The position numbers were made by a program, and so were the translations under genes. Shown one piece after another: positions 6,116-6,156 of a stretch of DNA of 6,156 bases (its first letter is position 1; each line of letters begins with the position of its first letter). The stretch covers positions 1 through 6,156 of the forward strand of contig OMUM01000122.1 of the NCBI GenBank assembly GCA_900314225.1. The letters are read 5' to 3'. The DNA comes from an uncultured bacterium. GTDB lineage: Bacteria > Bacillota_I > Bacilli_A > RF39 > UBA660. The notes under the pieces were generated by a model. That model worked only from the letters and a program-made list of their open reading frames with translations, did not search any database and was not told where the DNA came from.

Positions 6116-6149
6116 ATAGTCAATGCATTTATGCACTGGCTATTTTTTT
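6116..6149 (+). terminator. Second hairpin with T run at the window edge
   Basis: ATAGTCAATGCA (6116-6127) pairs with TGCACTGGCTAT (6132-6143) around a TTTA loop, with one G-U pair and one A-C mismatch, and is followed by a seven-T run (6143-6149). It has the full form of a + strand intrinsic terminator although no gene is visible between it and the rpmF terminator. It may be a backup terminator, the end of a short RNA, or an attenuator in the leader of a gene beyond the window. Confidence 0.7.
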
Positions 6150-6156
6150 GATTTTA

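Noticed and set aside
6071..6120. Promoter made of TTGATA (6087-6092) and TATAGT (6115-6120)
   Set aside because: The spacer is 22 bases, outside the useful range, and other pairings in the interval are also badly spaced.

Overview
The window comes from a very A+T-rich, low-GC Gram-positive-type bacterium, most likely an uncultured member of the Bacilli/Mollicutes-like gut lineages (RF39 or Erysipelotrichales-like). This lineage is inferred from gene families and base composition, not from a search. Shine-Dalgarno sequences are strong (AGGAGG, GGAGGTGAT). Arginine is mostly AGA, tryptophan is always TGG in the proteins read here, and TGA is used as a stop (end of the yceD gene), so the standard bacterial code applies rather than the Mycoplasma TGA=Trp code.

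All seven genes lie on the + strand, apparently in three transcription units. (1) Bases 1-248 are gene-free and hold a very long A+T-rich inverted repeat (1-124), T-rich tracts and a probable promoter. They lead into two overlapping FAD flavoprotein genes: a BaiN/HI0933-type oxidoreductase (249-1460) and a COG2509-type FAD-dependent dehydrogenase (best start GTG at 1447, ending at 3015). (2) A good sigma-A-type promoter (3036-3064) precedes a YugP-type membrane zinc metallopeptidase, which appears to start at a non-canonical ATA codon, and a MYG1-family (DHH-like) hydrolase. A weak hairpin follows. (3) A second promoter region (4734-4762) precedes a single-pass membrane protein of unknown function with a probable beta-sandwich ectodomain, then a DUF177/YceD protein and ribosomal protein bL32 (rpmF). 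The last two are a classic conserved pair. This unit ends in a terminator that overlaps the rpmF stop codon, and a second terminator-like hairpin lies at the window edge.

The most notable observation is that bL32 carries a nine-residue N-terminal extension (MMKLDIQMF, then AVPFH). It matches, position by position, the extension of Firmicutes ribosomal protein bL27 (MLKLNLQFF, then A), which the cysteine protease Prp removes. Removal at the equivalent bond would leave an ordinary bL32 N-terminus. This suggests that protease-dependent maturation of a ribosomal protein has extended to, or been copied onto, a second large-subunit protein. The other main observations are the ATA start of the metallopeptidase and the roughly 43-bp imperfect palindrome at the left edge.
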